DNA from: Ligilactobacillus ubinensis
Lineage (GTDB): Bacteria; Bacillota; Bacilli; Lactobacillales; Lactobacillaceae
NCBI RefSeq assembly: GCF_024160875.1
Contig: NZ_JAIULA010000022.1
Location: forward strand, 1 to 48,356
DNA length: 48,356 nucleotides
Reading direction: 5' to 3'
Shown: piece after piece, positions 33,513 through 42,529 of the stretch
Layout of the letters: each line of letters begins with the position of its first letter
How positions within the stretch are numbered: the first letter of the stretch is position 1
Notes under the pieces: generated by a model
What the model saw: only the letters and a program-made list of their open reading frames with translations
The model's database searches: none
What the model was told of the DNA's origin: nothing
Position numbers and translations under genes: made by a program

Positions 33513-35591
33513 CTATTCAATTAACGTTTGTAACACCATGCTGCCAATATCTTGTTTTGGTTGCATCAGCACATTTTCATGCAATTCAAAATCTGCATTT
33601 GAGTGAGCGTTTAAAAAGACTAACCTATCAGAATGCTCAGCTGTGTATGGTTGATATAAGTTTGGAATTATTATATCGATTGCACCTTCGCCCATTTTTA
33701 AGCCTACTGCCATTTTAGCTAACTCTTCCAAATATGATTCATCAACTTCGTTTATACTTTCAACTGTTTGACATCCTGTCTTTTCTGTAGCATCGTAGCG
33801 TAATAATACTTGTGTACCACGAGGGATTATCCTTTCTAATCCAATGCCTCTTTTTTTAAGCAAATTAATTTCTGTTTTTTGTAACCTTATTTTCCTTGTT
33901 AGAGACACCCTATTATTATAATTTTCGATTAATTTCTGTACTGAGTTTCTTCCATCACCTACAATATTAACCGGAATTCTCTCAATAAGACTGATTACTT
34001 TTCCCTTAACTATTAATGCACGGTAAACAGCTCCTGAGACAACTTGCTCAATTAACACTCGCTTAGTATCCTTTAACACATTAGCAACTGCGCGTTTTAA
34101 TTCAGATTCAGTTGGTGGTAACCGAAAAACTTGTGTCTGCGTACTGTATGTTGCTGTGGCACTTTTCACAACAACTGCACGTTTCTCTAGTTGTGAGTAT
34201 AACCCATCTAATTCTTGCAAGGATCTGACGCACCACCCTTTGGCCGTTCGATATCCAATACTTGCTATTAATTGCTTTGCACTTTGCTTATCACTCCAGA
34301 TTTCTTGCATCAAAGCACTATTGTGTGGTGTCTGCAGGCCATGTGCTAGTAAAACATCACCTATTTTTACAATCCCTTTTTCTTCTATAATTACTTGAAA
34401 ATCTATGCCCCTTAAAATAGCAGCTTCAAGAATGCTTTGCGAATTGTAATCCAAATGTCCAAGTTTTATTAAATTGAAATTTCTTTTCTGTAACATCGCA
34501 TCCGTTAATGTTGCAGCATTTCCTTGATTCCGCAAGACTTTAGCAGCCGGCGTTTCTTCAGGAGAATTTAACCGTTTATTCAGAGCATTATATACTTCTT
34601 GCCAATTTGGATAAGAATATTTTTTAGCAAAATTGTTTATTTCTTCAAGAAACTTGCGTAAATTAGTATATTGCTCTGTTTTAGCAAAAGGATTTTCTGT
34701 CGCAATTTTTTGATTTAATTCTCTTCTTTCATTCAATACATTTTGCAAATCAACGTTTTGTATTCCTGGAGTCATCAAAAAATAACCTACAACAACATTA
34801 ATAAAAGTCAACATTACATTATCAATCCGTAACTCACTATTAGGGTTGAAATCACATCCTCTAATTTCTAAACATTCAATTGCCTGTTTTCTTTCTTTTC
34901 TAGAAAAGTTCTGTGTTTTTATCACAATATTATCTAACGTTGAATTGGGAGATTGACTATCCAAATAAGCATCTAGATTCGTATACATTAACGCTTTTAC
35001 TTCTTTTAATTGAACCGGATTCAAATAGTTAGCTACGCTTCGTTGTGGAGAACTACTATTTTCTTTTTGACCATTCAACCAGTTAAATGGCGTTGCACCA
35101 AAAAAATATGTAAATACATATCTATTAGCAATTAATTGTTGCGCGATTTTTAAATAAACTTGATTTCTAAAATCAACATAGTCTATTCCAGCTTTTTTAA
35201 AAGTTATCTCATACATTTCTTTAAATAATAACTCTGGAAGCATAACACGAATCTTTGCTCCTAATGTTTCTTGTGAGTTTTTAAATAATCCCATACTAAA
35301 TGGCCAAAGTAGTTTGTTTGAATCTAGTCTTTTAATAAAAATATTTTCTTGTAACTTAAGTTCTTCCTTAACTCCAATTAAATCTTGGACTTCTCTCGTA
35401 CACATTATCAAGTTGTTTTTATTTTGTTTTAAATATTTACAATCATTTTTAAAAATTGAAAGTGGTTCAATCACTTGTTGCCCATTTGAGTTGCATATTT
35501 CAACACATTGCTCAATTTGCCAAGCAAAATGCTGTAATGAATCTGTTAAATAGCTATTTTCTATTTGTCTGCCAATCTCGTCAAATTCCAC
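33513..35591 (-). CDS. Divergent GshAB-like protein, probably not a normal glutathione synthetase
   Basis: The 692-residue protein has the overall plan of the fused gamma-glutamylcysteine ligase/glutathione synthetase. LWPFSMG near 95, YFFGATPFNW near 164 and LEIRGCDFNP near 240 match the GshA half. EQVVSGAVYRALIV, ERIPVNIVGDGRNSVQKL and GAIDIIIPNLYQPY match the C-terminal ATP-grasp. Key residues are missing. The GLEKES metal-binding block and SGIHYN are absent from the N-terminal half. KPKSTNFGLG is replaced by VKSATATYSTQT, and the ELNFNP metal site by FLNAHSN. GTG 35591 is chosen because AAGGGTG lies 6 bases upstream. A TGTTATAAT extended -10 is at 35620-35628. The function is open; another amide-ligase role or a regulator is possible. 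Confidence 0.7.
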   Translation of the reverse strand: MEFDEIGRQIENSYLTDSLQHFAWQIEQCVEICNSNGQQVIEPLSIFKNDCKYLKQNKNNLIMCTREVQDLIGVKEELKLQENIFIKRLDSNKLLWPFSMGLFKNSQETLGAKIRVMLPELLFKEMYEITFKKAGIDYVDFRNQVYLKIAQQLIANRYVFTYFFGATPFNWLNGQKENSSSPQRSVANYLNPVQLKEVKALMYTNLDAYLDSQSPNSTLDNIVIKTQNFSRKERKQAIECLEIRGCDFNPNSELRIDNVMLTFINVVVGYFLMTPGIQNVDLQNVLNERRELNQKIATENPFAKTEQYTNLRKFLEEINNFAKKYSYPNWQEVYNALNKRLNSPEETPAAKVLRNQGNAATLTDAMLQKRNFNLIKLGHLDYNSQSILEAAILRGIDFQVIIEEKGIVKIGDVLLAHGLQTPHNSALMQEIWSDKQSAKQLIASIGYRTAKGWCVRSLQELDGLYSQLEKRAVVVKSATATYSTQTQVFRLPPTESELKRAVANVLKDTKRVLIEQVVSGAVYRALIVKGKVISLIERIPVNIVGDGRNSVQKLIENYNNRVSLTRKIRLQKTEINLLKKRGIGLERIIPRGTQVLLRYDATEKTGCQTVESINEVDESYLEELAKMAVGLKMGEGAIDIIIPNLYQPYTAEHSDRLVFLNAHSNADFELHENVLMQPKQDIGSMVLQTLIE

Positions 35592-35706
35592 TTTTCTCAC
35601 CCTTCATATCTTTTTCTATATTATAACAGACACTTACTGAAGAGACCAAAATGAAAAAGGATTTGTGTTAAAATAAATATATAATTTAGATGAAAGGAAA
35701 AATATA

Positions 35707-36981
35707 ATGAAACCTTTAGCCTACCGTATGCGTCCTAAAAAGATTGAAGATATTGTTGGTCAACAACATCTGATTGGTCCAGGAAAAATTATTAGACGAA
35801 TGGTTGATGCACGCTTGCTTTCTTCAATGATCCTATACGGACCTCCAGGAACAGGAAAAACTAGTATAGCAAGTGCCATTGCTGGTTCTACTCAGTATGC
35901 ATTTCGTTCATTAAATGCTGCAACTGATTCAAAAAAAGATTTAGAGGTTGTAGTCGAAGAAGCTAAAATGAGTGGCACCGTGATTTTATTACTTGATGAA
36001 ATTCATCGTCTGACAAAACCTAAACAAGATTTCCTTTTACCTCATTTAGAAAGTGGTAAAATCATTCTCATTGGCGCAACAACTGAAAATCCATACATCT
36101 CAATTAACCCAGCAATCCGAAGTCGTACTCAAATTTTTGAAGTTAAACCCTTAACAGAAGAAAATGTAAAGCAAGCTATTCTAAGAGCACTAAAAGATAC
36201 AGAAAACGGCTTAGGTTCTTTACCTATTACACTGACAGATGATGCGCTCCTTCATCTAACTCGTGTCACTCATGGAGACTTACGTAGTGCTCTAAATGGA
36301 CTAGAATTAGCTGCCAAATCGACCCCACCATCTACTAATGGTGAAATACTTCTTACTCTTAAGATTATAGAAGAATGCGTCCAACGTAAGGCACTTGTTC
36401 ATGATAAAAACGGCGATGCTCATTATGATGTTATTTCTGCTTTTCAAAAATCAATTCGTGGTTCTGATGCTAACGCTGCACTTCATTATATGGCGCGTTT
36501 AATTGAAGCTGGTGATTTGCCTAGTATAAATCGACGCTTACTAACTATTGCATATGAAGATATTGGACTGGCTAACCCCCAAGCAGCTGCTCGTACTGTT
36601 TCGGCTGTTACAGCAGCTGAAAAAATTGGATTACCTGAAGCAAGAATACCGCTTGCCGTAGCTGTAATTGATTTGTGTCTTTCATCTAAATCAAATTCTG
36701 CTATTGTTGCAATTGACTCTGCCATCACAGATATTCAAAAAGGTGATTATGGTGAGATTCCCAACTACCTTCGAGATGCTCATTATAAGGGTGCTGCTGA
36801 CCTAAACCGTGGTGTTGGTTATAAATATCCGCATGACTATGCTCATGACTGGGTTAAACAACAATATTTGCCTAACAAAATAAAAAATGCTCACTATTAC
36901 CAACCAAAGGAAAATGGGCGTTATGAAAAAGAACTCAAAGAACGTTATTTAGGCTTAAAAAACGCTCAAATTCCTCATTAA
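35707..36981 (+). CDS. rarA: RarA/MgsA replication-recombination AAA+ ATPase
   Basis: RarA works at stalled replication forks and interacts with SSB. The 424 residues have an N-terminal MKPLAYRMRP..IEDIVGQQHL, Walker A GPPGTGKT at 45-52, Walker B LLLDEIHR at 94-101, and sensor 1 GATTENP near 119. The RarA-specific C-terminal tetramerisation region holds AYEDIGLANPQA near 279 and PNYLRDAHYKGA. ATG 35707 follows AAAGGAAAA. It diverges from the GshAB-like gene and is followed by 6S RNA. Confidence 0.96.
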   Translation: MKPLAYRMRPKKIEDIVGQQHLIGPGKIIRRMVDARLLSSMILYGPPGTGKTSIASAIAGSTQYAFRSLNAATDSKKDLEVVVEEAKMSGTVILLLDEIHRLTKPKQDFLLPHLESGKIILIGATTENPYISINPAIRSRTQIFEVKPLTEENVKQAILRALKDTENGLGSLPITLTDDALLHLTRVTHGDLRSALNGLELAAKSTPPSTNGEILLTLKIIEECVQRKALVHDKNGDAHYDVISAFQKSIRGSDANAALHYMARLIEAGDLPSINRRLLTIAYEDIGLANPQAAARTVSAVTAAEKIGLPEARIPLAVAVIDLCLSSKSNSAIVAIDSAITDIQKGDYGEIPNYLRDAHYKGAADLNRGVGYKYPHDYAHDWVKQQYLPNKIKNAHYYQPKENGRYEKELKERYLGLKNAQIPH

Positions 36982-37001
36982 GTTAGCGCTGCCATTAACA
37001 T

Positions 37002-37030
37002 TTGAAATACACAAATTCCTATGGTATCAT
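37002..37030 (+). promoter_or_regulatory. 6S RNA promoter
   Basis: TTGAAA (37002-37007), a 17-base spacer and TATCAT (37025-37030). The predicted start is near 37037. Confidence 0.65.
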
Positions 37031-37036
37031 GTAGGT

Positions 37037-37275
37037 AGAAAATCTGCTGTGTACGCGTTATCCTTTAACGTAAGGTTGACCGAACAATTTTAATCTAAAT
37101 ACTCGGATTTTGCTGTTGTAGCTGTTATACCATCTCACTTGGGAAACAAAAACTCAGCTAGGAGTATATTCCTGCTATCTGCGGGTACAACTACCGGGAT
37201 GATTAACGACACAAGCGGAAATTCACAAAGTTAAGTCTTTGCAAAAGTCTGGGATAAAAAATCCCGGGCTTTTTT
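37037..37275 (+). ncRNA. ssrS: 6S RNA
   Basis: 6S RNA mimics an open promoter and binds the housekeeping RNA polymerase in stationary phase. A promoter, about 200 bases of non-coding rod-like sequence and a terminator follow rarA. The outer arms pair (GCTGTGTACGCGTTATCC near 37046-37063 with GGATGATTAACGACACAAGC near 37198-37217). The middle, around 37130-37175, is poorly paired, as expected for the large central bubble. The location near rarA agrees with other Firmicutes. The mature 3' end is not fixed; the stated end includes the terminator. Confidence 0.75.
37247..37275 (+). terminator. 6S RNA terminator
   Basis: GTCTGGGAT/ATCCCGGGC (37247-37255 with 37261-37269), a 9-bp stem with two G-U pairs and an AAAAA loop, followed by a T6 run. 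Confidence 0.85.
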
Positions 37276-37429
37276 GTAGTCACCTATTTGGTTAACAAAA
37301 TACAGCCGATTACGCTTAACGTCATAATCTAAATTTTATGATACCAATACTTTACATTTGACCGCTCTTATTTTATTTTGCATTTCAAATCATTAATGTA
37401 GTATCATAAATACGTAATATCTAGAAAGG

Positions 37430-37449
37430 AACCTAAGTTAACTTAGGTT
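37430..37449. promoter_or_regulatory. 20-bp perfect palindrome in a 5' leader
   Basis: AACCTAAGTTAACTTAGGTT is fully palindromic. It lies between a ribosome-site-like AAAGGA (37425-37430) and the TTG start at 37461, downstream of a promoter-like TTGCAT-N18-TATCAT (37378-37407). It can fold into a hairpin in the RNA, bringing the ribosome site near the start, or act as a DNA operator. Confidence 0.6.
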
Positions 37450-37460
37450 AGTGTATTAAC

Positions 37461-37754
37461 TTGAAATTATTACCATTTATCTTAATTATCAGTTTAAGTT
37501 TAATTATTATTTTCATGGGTATCTATCTCTGGAATCACCGTAAGAAACCTTTTTTTATTTATCATCCCGAGTCTACTCCTACTCTTTCAAAGGTAGTCGC
37601 TTTTTGCGGAATAAGTCTTATCATATTAGGGCTATTAACTCTTATCTTCAGCTTGTTAAATATGATTTTACTTGCCGTTATCTTTATGATAATTGATGCT
37701 TTCTTTGTTTCTGCACTCTCATTTCTAATGGTCATTTATTCTAACTGGAAATGA
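37461..37754 (+). CDS. Small membrane protein (97 aa), unknown
   Basis: This is a three-span protein: hydrophobic segments at about 2-22, 45-66 and 68-91. A short cytoplasmic-looking basic loop (NHRKKPFFIYHPES) follows the first. No family is recognised. TTG 37461 is the first usable codon after an in-frame stop at 37449-37451. No ribosome site lies at the normal distance; the nearest is AAAGGA at 37425, beyond the 20-bp palindrome. The frame is clearly non-random, so it is called a gene, but the start is uncertain. Confidence 0.5.
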   Translation: MKLLPFILIISLSLIIIFMGIYLWNHRKKPFFIYHPESTPTLSKVVAFCGISLIILGLLTLIFSLLNMILLAVIFMIIDAFFVSALSFLMVIYSNWK

Positions 37755-37861
37755 TATTTCCGAAAATCATATTTCTGCTTTACTTTTAATCATCTTGATA
37801 CTTTTAATTTTTCTAAAAATGAAGTAAAATAAGAGTGTGGAATAAAGAAAGGGTGATTCTT

Positions 37862-38371
37862 ATGTTACAAAGATACAAAAACATTCTTGTCCCAATTGAT
37901 GGTTCGTATGAAGCTGAATTGGCTTTTAAGAAAGCTATTGATGTTGCAAAGCGTAATGGGGATGATACCGCAATTCACTTAGTTCACGTTGTTGACACAA
38001 GAGCATTTCAAAACATTTCAAGTTTTGACACCGCAATGGTTGAACAAGTTACTGAAACAGCTAAAGATACTTTAAACGGTTATATTACTGAAGCTAAAAA
38101 AAATGGAATCAATAATATCGATTCTTCTGTTGAATATGGTGCACCTAAAGTTGTAATCGCAAAGGATCTCCCCAAAGAAAAAAGTATTGATTTGATTATG
38201 ATTGGTGCAACTGGTCTTAATGCTGTTGAACGTTTATTAATTGGTTCTGTAACTGAATATGTGACACGGATTGCAGAATGTGATGTCTTAGTTGTTAGAA
38301 CTGACTTAGATAACAAACCTGCATTAAGTAAAAAACAACGTAAACATGAAAATAAAGATTCACAATTATAG
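37862..38371 (+). CDS. Universal stress protein (UspA family)
   Basis: The 169-residue Usp-fold protein starts at ATG 37862 behind AAAGGGTGAT. The typical ILVPIDGS start holds the conserved Asp. The ATP-binding loop GATGLNAVERLLIGSVTEYV fits G-2x-G-9x-G-S/T. CDVLVVR precedes a Lys-rich tail. UspA dimers of this ATP-binding class help survival under starvation and acid stress; the exact role of this paralogue is unknown. It has its own strong terminator. Confidence 0.93.
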   Translation: MLQRYKNILVPIDGSYEAELAFKKAIDVAKRNGDDTAIHLVHVVDTRAFQNISSFDTAMVEQVTETAKDTLNGYITEAKKNGINNIDSSVEYGAPKVVIAKDLPKEKSIDLIMIGATGLNAVERLLIGSVTEYVTRIAECDVLVVRTDLDNKPALSKKQRKHENKDSQL

Positions 38372-38382
38372 AATTCTGTAAG

Positions 38383-38431
38383 TGAGTCCGGAACTTTTGA
38401 GGTATCCCCCCAAAAGTTCCGGACTCATTTT
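38383..38431. terminator. Very strong terminator after uspA
   Basis: A perfect 17-bp stem (38383-38399 with 38411-38427), 11-base loop, then TTTTA. It also faces the convergent tag gene. Confidence 0.85.
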
Positions 38432-38556
38432 ATCTCTGCATGTTTTGTAAGAAACCGTGTATCCAAAAACACCTAGTTGTTTTTAGACAATCTAAGCAAA
38501 AAATTTTTGATACAAAACCTTTTAGCATTTTATATCAAAACTAATCTTAAACTATT

Positions 38557-39096
38557 TTATTTACATGGACATCCTATAATATGATCATTTACTAACCCTG
38601 TTGCTTGCATAAAAGAGTACATAATAGTCGGTCCTACAAATTTAAACCCCAATTTTTTAAAATCACGTGCCATTTGTCGGGATAATTTAGTTTGAGCTGG
38701 AACCTGCTCAATTGACTCCCACTGATTTAAGATAGGTGTTTCATCAACATATTTCCAAAGCAATTTCTTTAAACTAATATCCTTTTGATTTAATATTCGC
38801 GCATTATTAATAATCGCCTCAATCTTTTGGCGATTACGAATAATACCACTATTATGCACTAATTCCTCAATTTTTTTCTCATCAAAAGAAGCAATTTTTT
38901 CAATTTTAAAATCATAAAATGCTATTCTAAAAGCATCACGCTTTCTTAATACTGTTTGCCAACTTAATCCTGCTTGCATTAACTCTAAACTTAGTAATTC
39001 AAATATTTCGCGCTCGTCATATACAGGTTTTCCCCATTCATTATCATGATATAATTCTAATTCCTTACTTGCATAACACCAGTTGCACTTGTTCAT
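38557..39096 (-). CDS. tag: DNA-3-methyladenine glycosylase I
   Basis: TAG excises 3-methyladenine from DNA. The 179 residues contain the family's zinc ligands at expected places: Cys4 and His17 near the N-terminus (NKCNWC, LYHDNEWG), and His172 and Cys176 at the end (NDHIIGCPCK). The HhH core with SLELMQAGLSWQTVLRKRDAF (in two parts, about 36-56) is intact, as is Glu 38, the ligand-binding acid. ATG 39096 follows GAGGGGAC. It lies 22 bases downstream of the membrane GDPD gene, in one operon. Confidence 0.95.
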   Translation of the reverse strand: MNKCNWCYASKELELYHDNEWGKPVYDEREIFELLSLELMQAGLSWQTVLRKRDAFRIAFYDFKIEKIASFDEKKIEELVHNSGIIRNRQKIEAIINNARILNQKDISLKKLLWKYVDETPILNQWESIEQVPAQTKLSRQMARDFKKLGFKFVGPTIMYSFMQATGLVNDHIIGCPCK

Positions 39097-39118
39097 ATAA
39101 GTCCCCTCATTTCAAAAA

Positions 39119-40753
39119 TTAATAAATTTCTTTTAATAATACTAGTAACCGAACTTCAATTAATTTATACTTATTCTTTTGCAAGACTCGCAATTGTTGT
39201 TTCACTTTTTGTGCTTGATCTGTAATTATTCCATCAACATTCAATACAATTGTAAGCTGTGCTCTGGTTGCATCATCAACTGTCCAAACATAGACCTCTT
39301 TGTTTTTTGCATGAGCTTTTTGTACAAATGAACTATTCAATGTAATTGCCTCAATTGAGTAAAAATTTGTTATAGTATTTGGAACACCCAAAACATTAAA
39401 TGGCATAATATAACCTAGTTTAAGTCCTGGAACAAAGTGATGAAGTTTAACCAAAGTTTGATAATCCATCGAATGGACGGCAGATTTATTTTCCAATAAG
39501 GCCTTACCAAATCTTCGAGCAAATAATTCAGCCATATTTTTTGAATCAAATGGCGTAACTTTCAATTCGACTATTAAATGCTGATTAACCTGCTTAGCTT
39601 TAGCAAAATAATTTTTAAAACTAGTCACTTTCCCTAAGTTTCCATTTTCTCTTTCTTTTAATCCAACTAAATCAGCTAAAGTGTTCTGCTGTACTTGCAT
39701 ATTTTTACCAGTTAAATGCTTTAGGTTATCATCATGGCTTACTATAAATCTACCATCTTTAGTTTCTTGAATATCCATTTCAACATAGTTGGGTGCAACT
39801 TTCTTTTTTGTTTTAACCAAAGCTGTCACAGAATTTTGTAACCCATTATTGTTATCTACTCCCCTGTGCGCAATTATTTGAATATTCTTTTTCAATGGGG
39901 TATTTATAAAAACAAAGTTCTGATAACAAACAACACAAGTTGCCCCTATTAACAAGATACTTCCAATAACAGTCCATTTACTAGACCGAACAGACTTGTA
40001 AGGGAAACTATATTTAAAGCTTACATCTAAAGAAGGTTGTAACCAACACCAAAACAACCAACATATTACCATAAACCACAAATACCACGCTACTGTAGCA
40101 AGTAAACTTGCTACTAAACTAGCACTATGTATACTAATAACCATATCAATAAGTTGTTGTGCTTTAAATAACAAGAAAATAATAATAACTTGTACAAATA
40201 CACTAATCAATCCCGTTTTAAATATTGTTTTGACTATTGTCCACTTAGAGCAACAGTTTGCTGCTTGTCTAAACGGATGTTTTGCTTGCATTACAATTAA
40301 TGGCCCTGCACCTATGTAAAGTAACGCTACATAAAACAAAATAAAATAGATTATGATACATATCACAATAAAAATACGGCGATTAACTAAAATAGTATTT
40401 ATCAATGTCATCGGCAAAGTCAGCGTTGTTGCTATATTTAACGTCCAGCTAATCCCAACGAAAGGAAATAGTAAGATTGAGATCCAAAAATTATAGATAA
40501 CCAGGCTAACATATTGCCGTAAATTTGGATACAAATAATAATTAATCTTTTTTTGAGAATGCATTATCTCAATAATTTGTATTCCCGTAAAGCTTAAAAA
40601 AGGTAACAAAGCAACTATCATAATACCTGTCCAATTAGAATTTCTAATTTGCATAGTAATTAGCCATAATAAACTAATCTCACATAGAAAAATCCCCTTT
40701 AATTGCACTTTATTATTACATAACCAGTATAGCTGCTGTTTCAATTTTTTCAT
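39119..40753 (-). CDS. Membrane-anchored glycerophosphodiester phosphodiesterase
   Basis: The 544-residue protein has an N-terminal membrane domain of six or seven spans (about residues 15-285, GPDPase membrane domain). A C-terminal GDPD barrel follows: IAHRGVDNNNGLQNS near 292, VEMDIQETKDGRFIVSHDDN near 320, and VELKVTPF. The catalytic His, Glu/Asp and His are present. By topology the barrel probably faces outside and may act on phospholipid head groups or lipoteichoic acid chains. This is a second, distinct GDPD besides the cytosolic one at 23924. ATG 40753 lies 9 bases after AAAGGGC. A TATGCTATAAT extended -10 (40786-40791) is its likely promoter. Confidence 0.92.
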   Translation of the reverse strand: MKKLKQQLYWLCNNKVQLKGIFLCEISLLWLITMQIRNSNWTGIMIVALLPFLSFTGIQIIEIMHSQKKINYYLYPNLRQYVSLVIYNFWISILLFPFVGISWTLNIATTLTLPMTLINTILVNRRIFIVICIIIYFILFYVALLYIGAGPLIVMQAKHPFRQAANCCSKWTIVKTIFKTGLISVFVQVIIIFLLFKAQQLIDMVISIHSASLVASLLATVAWYLWFMVICWLFWCWLQPSLDVSFKYSFPYKSVRSSKWTVIGSILLIGATCVVCYQNFVFINTPLKKNIQIIAHRGVDNNNGLQNSVTALVKTKKKVAPNYVEMDIQETKDGRFIVSHDDNLKHLTGKNMQVQQNTLADLVGLKERENGNLGKVTSFKNYFAKAKQVNQHLIVELKVTPFDSKNMAELFARRFGKALLENKSAVHSMDYQTLVKLHHFVPGLKLGYIMPFNVLGVPNTITNFYSIEAITLNSSFVQKAHAKNKEVYVWTVDDATRAQLTIVLNVDGIITDQAQKVKQQLRVLQKNKYKLIEVRLLVLLKEIY

Positions 40754-40794
40754 TTGTCATTGCCCTTTCTGAAACACTCAAAAACATTATAGCA

Positions 40795-41044
40795 TATACG
40801 AATCATAACCTAATCGTAACTCTGCACTTAACTTTAAATACATAGCAAACTATAATGTTTTCTAAATAACAAACTAGCCTCAAAAATTAGCTTTTTCGAT
40901 TAGCCTTTTGAAAAACAGTTCATAGACCAATTAGATAGTGTTACATCACCCAGATAATCTAGAGTGTCGAGATTGTTCTTTTACCGAGCTAAACGTAACT
41001 GGTTATTTCTGAGCACTCATTTTAGCATTCCATATCTAAATATA
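40795..41044. other. Gap without a recognised gene
   Basis: AT-rich intergenic DNA between the ddl terminator and the GDPD promoter. It has many stops in all frames and no clear RNA signal. Confidence 0.4.
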
Positions 41045-41075
41045 CAAAAAAAGTCCCAGACATTTGTCTCGGACT
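41045..41075 (-). terminator. ddl terminator
   Basis: On the minus strand AGTCC-G-AGACA pairs with TGTCT-G-GGACT (41052-41075, one internal mismatch, AA loop), followed by seven Ts. Confidence 0.8.
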
Positions 41076-41096
41076 CACTATAATACTATCTAATTT

Positions 41097-42233
41097 CTAC
41101 TTTGAAATTAAACCTTTACCAACTTTTTCTTTACCTAATTCAACAAAATCATAATGTAATTTGCCATTGTCCGCAAATTCAGCAATAGCATACTGGATTA
41201 ATTGATCAATTAATTCTTCATAACTAATATCTGACAACGACCATAATTGTGGATACAAAGAGATATTAGTAAAGCCTGGTAAATTGTTAACTTCTCCAAA
41301 ATAAGGCACATCATTTTCATCAACTAAGAAATCCATTCGAGCCAATCCACGATTATCGAGAATGCGAAATGCATCAATTGACATTTGTTGAATTTCCTTA
41401 GTTAGTTTTTCAGGTAAATTAACGGGCAACTGGAACACAACACCTGAAGCATCAACAAATTTGTTGTTATAATCATAAAAGTCATCTTCTTCAGGAATAT
41501 TAATTGCACCTAGTTGCGAAGCTTTTGGAGCGCGATTGCCTAAAACAGAACATTCTACTTCACGCGGATTCTTAATTGCTTCTTCCACCATAACCTTAAA
41601 GTCATAATGAAAGCCATCTTGAATTGCTTTATCATATTCTTCTTTATTACGTACCTTATAGATACCAACTGAAGATCCTTGGCGTGCTGGTTTAACAAAT
41701 AAAGTTGCACCTAAATCTGCACTTACCTTTTCATACGAGTAGCTATCTTTGTTTTCAGGTGTAACTACTACATAACGTGTATTTCTAATTCCGTGCAGTG
41801 TTAGCAATTGCTTAGTCAAGTCCTTGTCAAATGAAACAGCAGATGATGCTACCCCACTTCCAATCCAAGGTTTATTCAAAAGACGGAAAAGACCTTGAAC
41901 GGTCCCATCTTCACCCATGTTACCATGAATAACGGGATAAAATAGATCAATATCTTTAACTTCCGAAAGACTTTGAATATTAGCCAATGGGTTTGAAAAA
42001 TCAACATCTTTTGTCGCCTCAGCAACAATTTGATCTTCATCTTCACCTTCAAAAATTCTCATAGACATTTGATTTCCTAGCAAGAAACCTTGCTTGGTGA
42101 ACATAAAGACTGACACATCATATTTGTTTTTGTCCAAAGCATCATAAATATTATGAGCCGAACGTTTTGAAACATCATGTTCAGATGAATTACCTCCAAA
42201 TAATAATGCAATATGCAATTTCTTATCTACCAT
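41097..42233 (-). CDS. ddl: D-alanine--D-alanine/D-lactate ligase, F-type
   Basis: This ATP-grasp ligase makes the last dipeptide (or depsipeptide) of peptidoglycan. The 378 residues have LLFGGNSSEHDVS at about 10, HGNMGEDG near 103, and KPARQGSSVG near 181. The omega-loop FYDYNNKF is at 252-259, and the metal site GEVNNLPG is near the C-terminus. Position 259 is Phe. Enzymes with Tyr here make D-Ala-D-Ala; those with Phe, as in Leuconostoc and vancomycin-resistant lactobacilli, make D-Ala-D-lactate. This predicts intrinsic vancomycin resistance. ATG 42233 follows AGGATGGA. It is monocistronic. Confidence 0.96.
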   Translation of the reverse strand: MVDKKLHIALLFGGNSSEHDVSKRSAHNIYDALDKNKYDVSVFMFTKQGFLLGNQMSMRIFEGEDEDQIVAEATKDVDFSNPLANIQSLSEVKDIDLFYPVIHGNMGEDGTVQGLFRLLNKPWIGSGVASSAVSFDKDLTKQLLTLHGIRNTRYVVVTPENKDSYSYEKVSADLGATLFVKPARQGSSVGIYKVRNKEEYDKAIQDGFHYDFKVMVEEAIKNPREVECSVLGNRAPKASQLGAINIPEEDDFYDYNNKFVDASGVVFQLPVNLPEKLTKEIQQMSIDAFRILDNRGLARMDFLVDENDVPYFGEVNNLPGFTNISLYPQLWSLSDISYEELIDQLIQYAIAEFADNGKLHYDFVELGKEKVGKGLISK

Positions 42234-42459
42234 CTATATATCCATCCTATTCTAATTTGATTTTCTATATTATACGGTCAGTTCTATTATACGATAAGTT
42301 ATTGTTTAAAGCACGCAAAATATTAATTATTTTGTATGCTCAGCTATCAGATTGATAATATCATGTATTACATGAATTGTCAGTCACTATTAGTGTACTT
42401 TAAGAATTTTTCAATTACCATTTTATATTTTCAAATAAATATTATTCTATGGATTTCTC

Positions 42460-42488
42460 TTTAAAAAAAGTTAAAAACTTGCTATGAT
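42460..42488 (+). promoter_or_regulatory. Promoter of the polyphosphate operon
   Basis: TTTAAA (42460-42465), a 17-base spacer ending in TGC, and TATGAT (42483-42488) with an extended -10. No obvious Pho box is visible. Confidence 0.6.
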
Positions 42489-42529
42489 TATTATTGTAGT
42501 AGGCATTAATATAAAGAAGGTGCTTTTTA

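Noticed and set aside
36486-36728. Minus-strand frame in rarA
   Set aside because: It is a shadow frame inside a certain gene.
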